Of a stretch of 64,000 bases of DNA, positions 37,150 to 46,554 are shown piece by piece. A program made the position numbers and the translations under genes. The first letter of the stretch is position 1. Each line of letters opens with the position of its first letter. The notes beneath the pieces are model-generated. The model ran no database searches and was not told where the DNA came from. It saw only the letters and a program-made list of their open reading frames with translations. This DNA comes from Ignatzschineria sp. RMDPL8A (GTDB taxonomy: Bacteria; Pseudomonadota; Gammaproteobacteria; Cardiobacteriales; Wohlfahrtiimonadaceae). The stretch spans positions 930,001 to 994,000 of the forward strand of contig NZ_JAPPWA010000002.1 in assembly GCF_029815055.1 (NCBI RefSeq), in the 5' to 3' direction.

Positions 37150-37338
37150 ATGTTGATACTCACAAGGAAGGTTGGCGAGAAACTCATCATTGACGATAAT
37201 ATTGAAGTGGTAATCCTTGAGATTAAAGGAAACCAAATTCGTGTCGGTATTGAAGCACCGAAGGAGATTTCAATTTTTCGTGAAGAGGTGTATGAGAAGA
37301 TTCAAGCCGAGCAAGTAATCAACAGTACGGAAGCTTAA
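37150..37338 (+). CDS. csrA: Carbon storage regulator CsrA
   Basis: The 62-residue RNA-binding protein starts [17 protein letters not shown] and contains [22 protein letters not shown] with the conserved Arg and the second RNA contact strand. CsrA binds GGA motifs in mRNA leaders and controls carbon flow, biofilm and motility; in bacteria with type IV pili it often affects twitching. Start chosen at 37150, with GGGAG 9 nt upstream; a longer in-frame ATG at 37108 lacks homology. Confidence 0.96.
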   Translation: MLILTRKVGEKLIIDDNIEVVILEIKGNQIRVGIEAPKEISIFREEVYEKIQAEQVINSTEA

Positions 37339-37554
37339 ACGTTTTTATTCATAAATAATGATACAAACGCGTAAGTCTACGGTATTTTGATTTTTAGTGT
37401 AGGTAATTAGGCAAACGATTATTTTATGCTTTTATCTATGGGCAATTAAAGCATTACTGGTTTTAAGTAGTGTTTTATTTTTGCTTTCTAAAGGATTTGT
37501 GCTCATCTCCCAAGCGTCTATTTTAGAGTTTCTAAGTTTTGAAATCCAAGTTAT

Positions 37555-37591
37555 AAAAAACCCAATGATGCAATGTTCATTGGGTTTTTTT
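37555..37591. terminator. Bidirectional terminator between csrA and glnA
   Basis: CCCAATGA (37561-37568) pairs with TCATTGGG (37577-37584), extended by A and T tracts on both sides. It serves the convergent csrA and glnA. The 37339-37554 gap before it shows no gene. Confidence 0.9.
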
Positions 37592-37621
37592 GCGTTAAGA
37601 GTGTATTTAAGTATTTTAGGG

Positions 37622-39034
37622 CTAGAGCGAATAATAGAGCTCATACTCAACGGGATGGGGCGTTTCATTGACGCGACGTACTTCATCTCGTTTTAGTGCG
37701 ATATAAGCATGGATCATATCCTCATCAAAGACATTGCCTTTTAAGAGATAGTGATGATCGGTTTCTAACGCTTTCAGCGCTTCATCTAAGTTTGCGCAGA
37801 CTTTCGGCATCGCTAAAAATTCAGCGGCAGAAAGATCGTATAAGTTTTTATCGAGCGCAGGGCCCGGTTCAATCTTATTTTCAATCCCATCAAGGCCCGC
37901 CATTAAAACGGCTGAAAAGGCTAAATAAGGATTGGCCGTTGAGTCGGGGAAGCGCACTTCAATACGGCGCGCTTTGGGATTGGGGATGTGCGGAATGCGG
38001 ATCGATGCGGTTCTATTTTTGCATGAATAAGCGAGCATCACTGGTGCTTCATAATGAGGCACTAAGCGTTTATAGCTATTGGTTGATGCATTGGTAAAGG
38101 CATTTAAACTGCGGGCGTGCTCGATGATGCCGCCAATAAAATAGAGCGCCGTTTGAGAAAGACCACCATACTGATCACCGGTAAAAAGGTTTACGCCATC
38201 TTTAACAAGCGATATGTGAATGTGCATTCCCGAGCCGCTTTCACCATGATAGGGTTTTGGCATAAAGGTAGCGGTTTTTCCAAATTGGAGCGCGGTATTT
38301 TTAATTGCATATTTAAACGTTTGCACTTCGTCCGCTTTTTGAAGGAGCGAATTGAAGGCAACACCAATTTCACATTGGCCTGCAGAGGCCACTTCACGAT
38401 GATGGATCTCAACTTTAATCCCCATCGCTTCGATCATTTCACACATTTCACTGCGAAGATCGTGGAGTTTGTCGCGGGGAGGCAGCGGTGAATACCCTTT
38501 TTGCCACGCCGAGCGATGTCCAAGTCCGCCATTTTCAAGGCCGGTTTCCCACATGCTTTCAGAGGAATGAAGGCGTACGCTTAAATTGTTCGGCTTATTG
38601 CTAAATTCGATCGCATCAAAAACAAAGAACTCATTTTCAGGGCCTAAGTTTGCGATATCGGCAATGCTCGTTGATTTAAGATACTCCTCGGCGCGAAGGG
38701 CAACAGAACGTGGGTCGCGCTGATAGCTTTTTAAGGTATCAGGTTCGATCACGTTACAGGTTAAAATTAAGGTTTTATGCTCAAGAAAAGGATCGATAAT
38801 GGCGGATCTAGGATCGGGCATTAAGATCATATCGGAGTTTTCTGTGTGCTTCCAACCGGCAAAACTTGAGCCGTCAAACATGCGTCCCTGTTCGAAAAAA
38901 TCTTGGTCAACCTGCTGTGCTGGAATGGTAAAGTGGTGTTGCTGTCCCTGTAAATCTGTAAAGCGTAAGTCTACAAATTTAATCTCATTATCCATTATTT
39001 TAGTCAGAACAGAGCTGATACTATAAGCAGGCAT
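37622..39034 (-). CDS. glnA: Glutamine synthetase type I
   Basis: The 470-residue enzyme makes glutamine from glutamate and ammonia as a dodecamer. Visible are MFDGSSFAGW, the active-site GPENEFFVFD and HIHISL segments, and NLYDLSAAE near residue 397-405, whose Tyr is the adenylylation site in GSI-beta enzymes. Length equals E. coli (469). AGGAG precedes the ATG. ntrB/ntrC do not follow it. A terminator-like hairpin lies in its leader, just upstream of the ribosome site. Confidence 0.98.
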   Translation of the reverse strand: MPAYSISSVLTKIMDNEIKFVDLRFTDLQGQQHHFTIPAQQVDQDFFEQGRMFDGSSFAGWKHTENSDMILMPDPRSAIIDPFLEHKTLILTCNVIEPDTLKSYQRDPRSVALRAEEYLKSTSIADIANLGPENEFFVFDAIEFSNKPNNLSVRLHSSESMWETGLENGGLGHRSAWQKGYSPLPPRDKLHDLRSEMCEMIEAMGIKVEIHHREVASAGQCEIGVAFNSLLQKADEVQTFKYAIKNTALQFGKTATFMPKPYHGESGSGMHIHISLVKDGVNLFTGDQYGGLSQTALYFIGGIIEHARSLNAFTNASTNSYKRLVPHYEAPVMLAYSCKNRTASIRIPHIPNPKARRIEVRFPDSTANPYLAFSAVLMAGLDGIENKIEPGPALDKNLYDLSAAEFLAMPKVCANLDEALKALETDHHYLLKGNVFDEDMIHAYIALKRDEVRRVNETPHPVEYELYYSL

Positions 39035-39054
39035 GTATTCTCCTTGAGCACAAT

Positions 39055-39119
39055 AAAAAGCCTCTTCAATGGCAGGTTGCCTTGAAGAATGTAAAAATCA
39101 TATCAAGCTATCTATTATA
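39055..39119 (-). promoter_or_regulatory. glnA leader: TATAAT box and terminator-like hairpin
   Basis: On the minus strand a TATAAT (39119-39114, no good -35) is followed by CTTCAA-GGCA / TGCC-TTGAAG, a 10-bp stem with one bulged base and a three-base loop (39087-39064), then GG and five U (39059-39055). Ten bases later comes the AAGGAG of glnA. The hairpin could terminate or attenuate glnA transcription. Confidence 0.5.
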
Positions 39120-39486
39120 GAGGAGTTTTCTCGATAAATGTACTCTTTCAGAAAAATAGTATTGATTCCTTTAAAAGGCGAAAAAAGCTTCTTTTTCAGA
39201 TAATTAAAAAGTAGTTAAACCCCACATAAATAGCGGTGAATCATCGCTTTCAATTCGTGAAACATTCAAAGGGCTAAAAAATGGGAAATCTCAAACATTG
39301 GGCGCGCTGATTTTGTCCCTCACTTTTTCACGCCTTTTTTATTAATTTTTTTGAAGAGTTGGGTGCGATTTATAAAGAAAATAAAAGAAGCCACGTTTCT
39401 TTGAATAACCTTTAGCCGAATTGTTCTTAAATTGCCCATAAATTAGCGTAAATTTGAATTAAACGGGCGAAATGCATGCGGAGTGA
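39120..39486. other. Long AT-rich gap between glnA and trpB
   Basis: No ORF with a ribosome site is seen on either strand. I searched by eye for a sigma-54 type GG-N10-GC element for glnA and did not find a convincing one. The region is rich in A- and T-tracts and may hold further glnA promoters. Confidence 0.45.
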
Positions 39487-39515
39487 TTGACGAGATATGG
39501 CTAAAACTCTATGAT
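39487..39515 (+). promoter_or_regulatory. Promoter of trpB
   Basis: TTGACG (39487-39492) and TATGAT (39510-39515), each one base from consensus, are 17 nt apart. The transcript leader would be about 75 nt. Confidence 0.7.
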
Positions 39516-39597
39516 GATCAATGGATTGATTTCTCATGGGCGATTCGGTTCGGCCTGAGAGATGCGAAAATCAAATATATGATGAGGAGAGAGTTGA

Positions 39598-40812
39598 GTG
39601 AGTGAGGTTAAAACCTGTTTGCCTGCCTATTTTGGCGAGTTTGGCGGAATGTATGTGCCGGAAGATTTGGAAGTTGCGTTATTGGCGTTAGAGAAGGCGT
39701 ATGCTGAGATTCGTCACGATGAGAGCTTTCAAAAAGAGCTTTATGAGCTATTAACTGATTATGCCGGTCGTCCAACCCCTTTGACGCTTTGCCGAAATTT
39801 AACGGAAGGCACGAAGGCGAAAATCTATCTCAAACGGGAAGATCTGTTACACGGCGGTGCACACAAAACCAATCAGGTATTAGGGCAGGTGCTCCTTGCA
39901 AAACGCATGGGCAAAAAAGAGATTATCGCGGAGACGGGTGCAGGTCAGCACGGTGTCGCAACGGCATTAGGTTGCGCACTTTTGGGTTTAAAATGCCGTA
40001 TCTATATGGGTGCAAAAGATATTGAGCGTCAAAAGCCGAACGTCTTTCGTATGCGTCTGATGGGGGCGGAAGTGATTCCGGTCACGCACGGAGAGGCGAC
40101 CCTTAAAGCAGCCTGTGATGAGGCGCTTCGCGTCTATGCTAAAGAGTATAAAACGACGCATTACCTGTTAGGAACGGCGGCCGGTCCGCATCCTTATCCC
40201 CTTATGGTTAAAGAGTTTCAAAAAATTATTGGCGAAGAGATGAAGCGCCAAATTATGGAAAAAGAGGGGCGTCTTCCGGATGCCGTGATTGCATGTGTGG
40301 GCGGCGGTTCAAATGCGATTGGCGCCTTTACTGAGTTTGTTGATGATGAATCGGTTGCGTTAATTGGCGTTGAGCCTGGTGGGTTGGGCGTTGAGACGGG
40401 TAAACATGGTGCGGCGATTCAAACCGGTACTCCGGGTGTCTATTTTGGTATGCGCGCGCCGTTAATGCTTAATGATGCAGGCGAGGTAGGGGAATCCTAT
40501 TCCGTTGCCGCGGGACTTGATTTCCCGTCAGCTGGGCCTGAACACGCCTATTTACAGTCGATCGGCCGTGCAAAATATGTGGCGATTGATGATGCGGAAG
40601 CGTTATCGGCGTTCCAAGAGCTTTCAGAGCATGAAGGGATTATTCCCGCGCTTGAATCATCGCATGCATTGGCGTACGCCCTTAAACTGGTGCGTGAAAA
40701 CCCTGATAAAGAGCAGACCTTAATTGTCAATCTTTCAGGTCGTGGCGATAAAGATATATTCACCGTTTACGAGCTATTAAATGATAAACTGATGCCATCG
40801 CACGAAGGCTAA
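39598..40812 (+). CDS. trpB: Tryptophan synthase beta chain
   Basis: TrpB joins indole and serine using PLP. The 404-residue protein has [11 protein letters not shown], the PLP-lysine motif [23 protein letters not shown] and the phosphate loop [12 protein letters not shown]. It begins at GTG, with AGGAG about 9 nt upstream. No trpA follows; the next gene is xthA, so the alpha chain must be elsewhere or missing. Confidence 0.96.
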   Translation: MSEVKTCLPAYFGEFGGMYVPEDLEVALLALEKAYAEIRHDESFQKELYELLTDYAGRPTPLTLCRNLTEGTKAKIYLKREDLLHGGAHKTNQVLGQVLLAKRMGKKEIIAETGAGQHGVATALGCALLGLKCRIYMGAKDIERQKPNVFRMRLMGAEVIPVTHGEATLKAACDEALRVYAKEYKTTHYLLGTAAGPHPYPLMVKEFQKIIGEEMKRQIMEKEGRLPDAVIACVGGGSNAIGAFTEFVDDESVALIGVEPGGLGVETGKHGAAIQTGTPGVYFGMRAPLMLNDAGEVGESYSVAAGLDFPSAGPEHAYLQSIGRAKYVAIDDAEALSAFQELSEHEGIIPALESSHALAYALKLVRENPDKEQTLIVNLSGRGDKDIFTVYELLNDKLMPSHEG

Positions 40813-40860
40813 ACGCTGGCGCGCATCACACTAAATTAATAAGGATCAAAAAGAGTTTTA

Positions 40861-41625
40861 ATGGAAATTGCAACGTGGAATCTTAATTCAATAACGGTTC
40901 GTTTACCTCAATTGCTGGAGTGGCTAGAGGAGAGCAAAATCGATGTCGCAGGGCTGCAAGAGCTTAAATGCGATACCGATAAATTCCCCTATGATGAGCT
41001 TAAAGCGGCGGGGTATCATGTCGCGGTAAATGGGCAGCCTACTTATAATGGCGTCGCGCTCGTGAGTCGTTCTGAAATTACCGATGTGAGTTATGATCTA
41101 CCCGGATTTGAAGATGATGAAAAACGCGTTATCGCGGGAACCATCGACGGCATTCGGGTGATTAATCTCTACGTTGTGAATGGGCAAGATCCTAAATCAG
41201 ATAAATACAGCTATAAACTCGCTTGGCTAAAAGCGCTTACAGCCTATCTAAAAACAGAGCTTGAGGCGCATGAATCGGTCGTGGTGTTGGGGGATTTTAA
41301 TATTGCCCCCACGGATGATGACGTTCATAACCCCAAAGCGTGGAAAGATCGCATCTTATGTACCGATGAAGAGCGTGCAGCCTTTAATGAATTACTAGCG
41401 CTTGGACTTACCGATGGGTTACGCATTTTTGCTGAGCCAAAAGGGCAATTCACCTGGTGGGATTACCGCAGTCAAGGCTTTGATAAAAATCATGGAATCC
41501 GAATTGATCATCTGCTCTTGTCCCCACGGGTGAGTGCGCGGGTGATGGAGACGAAGGTCTATCTCAATGTTCGCGCGAATGAGCGCCCATCGGATCACGC
41601 ACCGGTAAGTGTTGTGTTACGTTAA
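40861..41625 (+). CDS. xthA: Exodeoxyribonuclease III
   Basis: The 254-residue EEP-fold enzyme is the main AP endonuclease and a 3' exonuclease. WNLNSITVRLPQL (with the metal-binding Asn), LQELKCD (E), LGDFNIAPTDDDVHNPKAW (D, N), and the C-terminal RIDHLLLS and ERPSDHAPV catalytic blocks are complete. Confidence 0.96.
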   Translation: MEIATWNLNSITVRLPQLLEWLEESKIDVAGLQELKCDTDKFPYDELKAAGYHVAVNGQPTYNGVALVSRSEITDVSYDLPGFEDDEKRVIAGTIDGIRVINLYVVNGQDPKSDKYSYKLAWLKALTAYLKTELEAHESVVVLGDFNIAPTDDDVHNPKAWKDRILCTDEERAAFNELLALGLTDGLRIFAEPKGQFTWWDYRSQGFDKNHGIRIDHLLLSPRVSARVMETKVYLNVRANERPSDHAPVSVVLR

Positions 41626-41687
41626 GAACTTAGGTAAATTAAACAGAAATTAACTGAAAAACGACAATCATTTTGAGGAGTCATTTT

Positions 41688-42560
41688 ATGTATAGTGGAA
41701 GTATAGTCGCAATTGTCACCCCGATGTTTCCCGACGGCCGTATCGATTACGATACCTTAGAAAAACTCGTTGAGTTTCACGTTGAGAACAAGACCGATGC
41801 GATCGTTGCTGTCGGTACGACCGGAGAATCGGCAACCATCAACTTTGATGAGCATCGTGATGTGGTGAAGCGCATGGTCGCTTTCGCTAACGGACGGATT
41901 CCTATTATTGCCGGAACCGGTGGAAACTCTACCGAAGAGGCGATTCGCTTAACCCATTGGGCAGCAGAAGATGGTGCAGAAGCCTGTCTTTTAGTGACGC
42001 CATACTATAACCGTCCACCTCAAGAAGGGCTCTATCAGCACTATCGTTTAATTGCCGAAACCGTGGATATCCCCCAAATTCTCTATAACGTTCCAAGCCG
42101 CTGTGGCTGTGATCTCTTGCCTGAAACTGTTGAGCGTCTCTGTGAATTTGATAATATCGTCGCGATTAAAGAGGCGAGCACATTGGAACGCGTTGAGCAA
42201 TTAGTTCGCCGTGTTGGTGATAAAATTGCTGTTTTCTCAGGAGAAGATGGGTTGGCCGCTGAGTCCGTTTTAGCGGGTGCGAAAGGCGTTATCTCAGTAA
42301 CGGCAAACATTGCGCCGCTGCAAATGCATAATATGATTCATGCAGCATTGGAAGGTGATCGTGAAAAAGCGTTAGCGCTCGACAAAGAGATTGCGGAGCT
42401 TCATCACGTACTTTTCTTACAAGCCAATCCGATTCCAGTTAAATGGGCACTGCAACGCATGGGTAAAATCCAGCCAGGTATCCGTTTACCGTTAGTACCG
42501 CTTGATAAGCAATTTCATCTAACGGTGGAAGAGGCGTTACGCAAAGTTTCGTTAATTTAA
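41688..42560 (+). CDS. dapA: 4-hydroxy-tetrahydrodipicolinate synthase
   Basis: DapA condenses pyruvate with aspartate semialdehyde in lysine and diaminopimelate synthesis. The 290-residue TIM barrel has VGTTGESATIN, YNVPSRCGCDL (the catalytic Tyr) and the Schiff-base lysine in AIKEAST. Start at 41688 follows TGAGGAG; the upstream TTG in frame lies inside that site. dapA-bamC order is as in E. coli. Confidence 0.97.
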   Translation: MYSGSIVAIVTPMFPDGRIDYDTLEKLVEFHVENKTDAIVAVGTTGESATINFDEHRDVVKRMVAFANGRIPIIAGTGGNSTEEAIRLTHWAAEDGAEACLLVTPYYNRPPQEGLYQHYRLIAETVDIPQILYNVPSRCGCDLLPETVERLCEFDNIVAIKEASTLERVEQLVRRVGDKIAVFSGEDGLAAESVLAGAKGVISVTANIAPLQMHNMIHAALEGDREKALALDKEIAELHHVLFLQANPIPVKWALQRMGKIQPGIRLPLVPLDKQFHLTVEEALRKVSLI

Positions 42561-42577
42561 TCATTTTGACAAATTAC

Positions 42578-42586
42578 TGGTATAAT
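42578..42586 (+). promoter_or_regulatory. Extended -10 promoter of bamC
   Basis: TGGTATAAT is an extended -10 element 34 nt before the bamC start. Confidence 0.5.
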
Positions 42587-42620
42587 TGGCCGAATTATTA
42601 ATCAATAGGTATCGATTTAT

Positions 42621-43640
42621 ATGTCTAAAACTAAGATTGTTACGGCGCTGATCGTGGGCGGATTTGTCCTCTCAGCGTGTTCAACAAGCGATATTCAAGC
42701 GCGCGACCGTTTAAACTATACGAAAGCACAACAAGCGAATCCACTTGAGTTGCCGCCTAATTTAGCAAACCGCACCCGTGATGCAAATTACGCAACGAAT
42801 GTGTTGAGTGAATACAATAAAAATCACGGTAAGAGCAAAACGGCTGGGGTCAATGTTCTGCCCAATTCAGCGGATGTGAAGCTCGTTCGTGCAGGAGAGA
42901 ATCGTTGGATTTCAGCGAAACTCCCAGCTGAATTTGTTTGGACGCAATCGGTACAACTCTTCCAAGAGCTTGGTTTAGAGGTGGAAAACTCCAACCCTGA
43001 AGCAGGTACGCTTGAGAGTAAATGGATGAGTAATCGCGCCGATGTGCCTGAAACATTCTTGCGTAAATTGATGTCGGGCATTGCCGATCAGCTCTTCTCA
43101 TCGCCAACGCGTGATAAGTTTAAACTCCGTTTAGAGCGTGAGGGCGATCGAGTATTGGTGCATGTCACCCATTATGGGCTGAAAGATAAAGCGTCGGGTT
43201 ATGATGACCAATATCATACTTGGGTTGAGCGCCCACGCGATCCTGAACTTGAAGCTGAATTTTTATCACGCTTAATGGTAAAATTAGGTGGTACTGAAGG
43301 GGCTGAGGTGAAAGCACAAGGCACACTCAATATTGAGACCCTTGCCGATAACCGCTTTACCATCAATCGTCCTTATAATTCAGTATGGTTACAAGTGGGC
43401 AACCTCTTTGATGATGGGGCAGACTTTAGAGTCGATGAGCTTGATCGTGGTGCGCGAACCTATACTGTTCTCCGCGCGGCAAAAACGAAAGGCTTCTTCA
43501 AGAAAACGACGGTCTATGATACCTATAGCGTGGTGTTAACGGAGCAGGGTAACAATCAAACCTTGATTGAAATTACGCCGAAAGAACCGAATATGCCGGT
43601 TGAGCCGTTAGTGAAGAAACTTACCTCAAGTCTCTACTAA
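42621..43640 (+). CDS. bamC: Outer membrane assembly lipoprotein BamC
   Basis: The 339-residue protein has a lipoprotein signal peptide with lipobox LSAC (Cys about residue 20), a disordered N-terminal stretch (LNYTKAQQANPLELPPNL, like the part of BamC that contacts BamD) and two helix-grip domains (about 85-190 and 225-335). It is an accessory lipoprotein of the BAM beta-barrel assembly machine. A terminator follows. Confidence 0.92.
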   Translation: MSKTKIVTALIVGGFVLSACSTSDIQARDRLNYTKAQQANPLELPPNLANRTRDANYATNVLSEYNKNHGKSKTAGVNVLPNSADVKLVRAGENRWISAKLPAEFVWTQSVQLFQELGLEVENSNPEAGTLESKWMSNRADVPETFLRKLMSGIADQLFSSPTRDKFKLRLEREGDRVLVHVTHYGLKDKASGYDDQYHTWVERPRDPELEAEFLSRLMVKLGGTEGAEVKAQGTLNIETLADNRFTINRPYNSVWLQVGNLFDDGADFRVDELDRGARTYTVLRAAKTKGFFKKTTVYDTYSVVLTEQGNNQTLIEITPKEPNMPVEPLVKKLTSSLY

Positions 43641-43655
43641 TCAGATAATGAGAAG

Positions 43656-43681
43656 ACGCCTGCTTGGTCAGGCGTTTTTTT
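43656..43681 (+). terminator. Intrinsic terminator of bamC
   Basis: ACGCCTG (43656-43662) pairs with CAGGCGT (43669-43675), loop of six, then seven T. Confidence 0.9.
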
Positions 43682-43695
43682 ATGGATGGAAAAAG

Positions 43696-45624
43696 ATGAA
43701 GATTGCAAAACTCCCCCCGCATGTGATTAACCAAATTGCCGCTGGCGAGGTGGTGGAACGGCCGGCATCGATTGTGAAAGAGCTGGTGGAAAATAGTATC
43801 GATGCGGGCGCAACCGCCATTACCATTGATATTAAATCGGGCGGCATTGAGCAGATTTTAGTGCGCGATAATGGGTGCGGAATTGATCAAGAGGATTTAA
43901 GCCTTGCGCTCTCAAGTCACGCCACGAGTAAAATTCGATCGGTAAATGATCTTGTTGAGGTGACAAGCCTTGGTTTTCGTGGTGAGGCACTTCCGAGCAT
44001 TGCGGCGGTTTCGCGACTTCGGATCACCTCAAAAACCCGTGAGGCGGATTATGCTTTTACGGTGACAGGTGAGGGGCGTGATGAGGTGAACGAACCGATG
44101 CCGGCTTCGCATTTAGATGGAACCACCGTTGAAGTGCACGATCTTTTTTACAATGTCCCCGCACGGCGGAAGTTTTTACGCACCGAACGCACCGAATTTG
44201 GGCATATTGATGAGCTCGTTAAACGCTTAGCGCTCGTTCGATTTGATATTGGGTTTACCTTAATTCATAACGGGCGCGCCGTTTTTGAAAGCCTGATTGC
44301 CAATGATATGGCCTCTAAAGAAGCGCGGATTGAAGCGATTTTTAGTCGAGATTTTTTAGAGGCGAGCTTTCATTTTGAGCATAGCCAAGAATTTTATCCC
44401 AATGAATACTCCGATCCTCGTACCCTGACGCTTTCGGGCTGGATCGCGAAACCAACTTTTCATCGCAATAATGCCAATTGGCAATTTGTCTATGTTAATG
44501 GACGCATGGTGAAAGATCGGCTTGTGGCGCACGCGATTCGTCAGGCTTATCGCGATGTAATGTATGGGGATAAATTCCCCTCCTTTATTGTCTATTTAAC
44601 GCTCGATCCGAGTGCGGTGGATGTCAATGCCCATCCGGCAAAACATGAGGTACGCTTTCGTGAATCGCGCATGGTACACGACTTTTTATTTCGTACGCTC
44701 CATCATGTGATCTCAAAGCCGGAGGTGATTGGTGATCTTGAGCAAGAAGTAGCGGAAACGATAGCGCTCTCTCGCCCGCGCGGGCCCATTGAAGAGGACA
44801 GTTCTCATCGTCAGATTGGCTTGTCGTTCGGATCACGCCGAGAGTTGCCGTCACAAAATCCGATCAATGTGTATGAGGCGATTGGCGGTGCGCGTGAAGT
44901 ATTGCAGGGTGATCGCGGATTGTCGTTACGATTTGATCCTGAATCGGGTGAAGTGATTGAAGAGGGGAATCGCCCTGAGAATCTCAATGATTATGAAGAT
45001 GAGACGAGCGAAAAACTCGAGCTTAATCCCGATGAGGCCCCTTTAGGCTACGCGCTTGGGCAATTGCATGAGGCCTATATTTTGGCTGAAAATCGCGATG
45101 GTTTAGTGCTCGTTGATATGCATGCCGCTCACGAACGGATTATTTATGAGCGGTTTAAATCGGCGATTCATACCGGTGAGCCCATTGTGCGGCAAGCGCT
45201 CCTGATTCCAAAAACGATGGAAGCCTCGTCGCGAGAGATTGCGATGGTGGAGGAGTTTGGGGAAGAATTATTAAAATTGGGATTGCTTGTTGAGGTGCTC
45301 AGTCACGATAGTTTAGTGATTCGAGAAGTGCCGGCAAGTCTAATGAATGCCAAAGCGATCGAGCGATTGGTGGCCGATGTGCTTGCTGATTTTGAAAATT
45401 ATGGCTCGAGCAAAAAAATTGAAGATCATATGAATGAGATTTTATCGACGATGGCGTGCCACAGTGCGATTCGTCACCACCGCCGTTTGACGCTGCCGGA
45501 GATGAATGCGTTACTCCGGGATATGGAGCGCACCTATCGCGCCGATCAATGCAATCATGGCCGGCCGACCTGGACATCCCTTGGTATGGGCGATCTCGAT
45601 AAACTCTTTTTACGCGGACAATAA
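43696..45624 (+). CDS. mutL: DNA mismatch repair protein MutL
   Basis: The 642-residue protein links MutS to MutH or nicking. The N-terminal GHKL ATPase is clear: AAGEVVERPASIVKELVENSIDAGA, RDNGCGI, GFRGEALPSIAAVS. The C-terminal dimer domain (about 450-642) ends in HHRRLTLPEMNALLRDMERT and CNHGRPT. Start at 43696 is chosen because the upstream in-frame extension crosses the bamC terminator. It is followed 15 nt later by aroE. Confidence 0.96.
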   Translation: MKIAKLPPHVINQIAAGEVVERPASIVKELVENSIDAGATAITIDIKSGGIEQILVRDNGCGIDQEDLSLALSSHATSKIRSVNDLVEVTSLGFRGEALPSIAAVSRLRITSKTREADYAFTVTGEGRDEVNEPMPASHLDGTTVEVHDLFYNVPARRKFLRTERTEFGHIDELVKRLALVRFDIGFTLIHNGRAVFESLIANDMASKEARIEAIFSRDFLEASFHFEHSQEFYPNEYSDPRTLTLSGWIAKPTFHRNNANWQFVYVNGRMVKDRLVAHAIRQAYRDVMYGDKFPSFIVYLTLDPSAVDVNAHPAKHEVRFRESRMVHDFLFRTLHHVISKPEVIGDLEQEVAETIALSRPRGPIEEDSSHRQIGLSFGSRRELPSQNPINVYEAIGGAREVLQGDRGLSLRFDPESGEVIEEGNRPENLNDYEDETSEKLELNPDEAPLGYALGQLHEAYILAENRDGLVLVDMHAAHERIIYERFKSAIHTGEPIVRQALLIPKTMEASSREIAMVEEFGEELLKLGLLVEVLSHDSLVIREVPASLMNAKAIERLVADVLADFENYGSSKKIEDHMNEILSTMACHSAIRHHRRLTLPEMNALLRDMERTYRADQCNHGRPTWTSLGMGDLDKLFLRGQ

Positions 45625-45639
45625 TTGGTAGGAATGGAT

Positions 45640-46473
45640 ATGACACAGATGTTAGCGCTCTTTGGACATCCGGTGAGTCACTCGAAATCACCGGCGATTC
45701 ACGGGGTGTTTGGTAAGGAAAATGGGATTGATCTAGAGTACGATCTTTGGGATGTTCCGCCTGAAACGCTCGTTGAAACGGTGCGACATGCCTTTGAAAC
45801 GGGGAAAATTGTGGGGGCGAATGTTACCGTTCCTCATAAAGAGGGGGTTATCTTAGCGTGCGATCATTTAACGAGTGAAGCGAAACTTGCGGGCGCGGTC
45901 AATACTCTACATTTTCGTGATGGAAAACTTTGGGGGCACAATACCGATGGTATTGGACTTGTGCGCGATCTAAAAGCAAAAGGCTCGATCTTATCGGGAA
46001 AACGGATCTTAATTTTAGGTGCAGGCGGGGCAACTCGTGGCGCATTAAAACCAATTTTAGATGAATTGCCAGAAGCGGTTGTGTTAGTGAATCGAACCGT
46101 CTCGCGGGCAGAACAATTGGTGAATGAGTATTATGCTCATGATGCGACATATCAGCGTGTGTTAACTGCAACCTCGTGGCAAGATGAGATGCTTGGAGAG
46201 CGAGCCTTTGATGTGATCATTAATGCAACGAGTAGCTCGCTATCCAATACGTTTACCCCGCTTCCGAAAGGCGCAATTGGGGGTGATACGATCGGGTATG
46301 ATCTGATGTATTCCGATGAGCCCACAGTTTTTATGGAATATCTCCTTGAAAAGGGCGGGAAAGCGGTGTTTGATGGCATTGGAATGCTGATTGAGCAAGC
46401 GGCCTATGCGTTCCAATTTTGGTTTAATTGCCTGCCCGATACGGCGGGCGTCTATCAATTATTGCGCAATTAA
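45640..46473 (+). CDS. aroE: Shikimate dehydrogenase
   Basis: AroE reduces 3-dehydroshikimate with NADPH. The 277-residue protein has GHPVSHSKSPAIH, the catalytic lysine in NVTVPHKEG, NTDGIGLVRDL and the NADP loop GAGGATRGA. The start at 45640 is 6 nt from AGGA (45630-45633); ATG 45634 is too close. mutL-aroE may be one transcript. Confidence 0.96.
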   Translation: MTQMLALFGHPVSHSKSPAIHGVFGKENGIDLEYDLWDVPPETLVETVRHAFETGKIVGANVTVPHKEGVILACDHLTSEAKLAGAVNTLHFRDGKLWGHNTDGIGLVRDLKAKGSILSGKRILILGAGGATRGALKPILDELPEAVVLVNRTVSRAEQLVNEYYAHDATYQRVLTATSWQDEMLGERAFDVIINATSSSLSNTFTPLPKGAIGGDTIGYDLMYSDEPTVFMEYLLEKGGKAVFDGIGMLIEQAAYAFQFWFNCLPDTAGVYQLLRN

Positions 46474-46507
46474 TCTCGGGGATTAATCGCCTGAATTATT
46501 CAAATTT

Positions 46508-46516
46508 TGTTATGAT
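46508..46516 (+). promoter_or_regulatory. Extended -10 promoter of ubiE
   Basis: TGTTATGAT is an extended -10 element 38 nt before the ubiE start; no good -35 box is seen. Confidence 0.4.
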
Positions 46517-46554
46517 ACTTAGCTATATCGTAAATATGCGGAAGGAAGAGAGCT

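Noticed and set aside
42566-42586. TTGACA followed by TATAAT before bamC
   Set aside because: The spacing is only 9 nt, so they cannot work as a pair; I kept only the extended -10.
43648-43695. N-terminal extension of mutL
   Set aside because: It crosses the bamC terminator and is not MutL-like.
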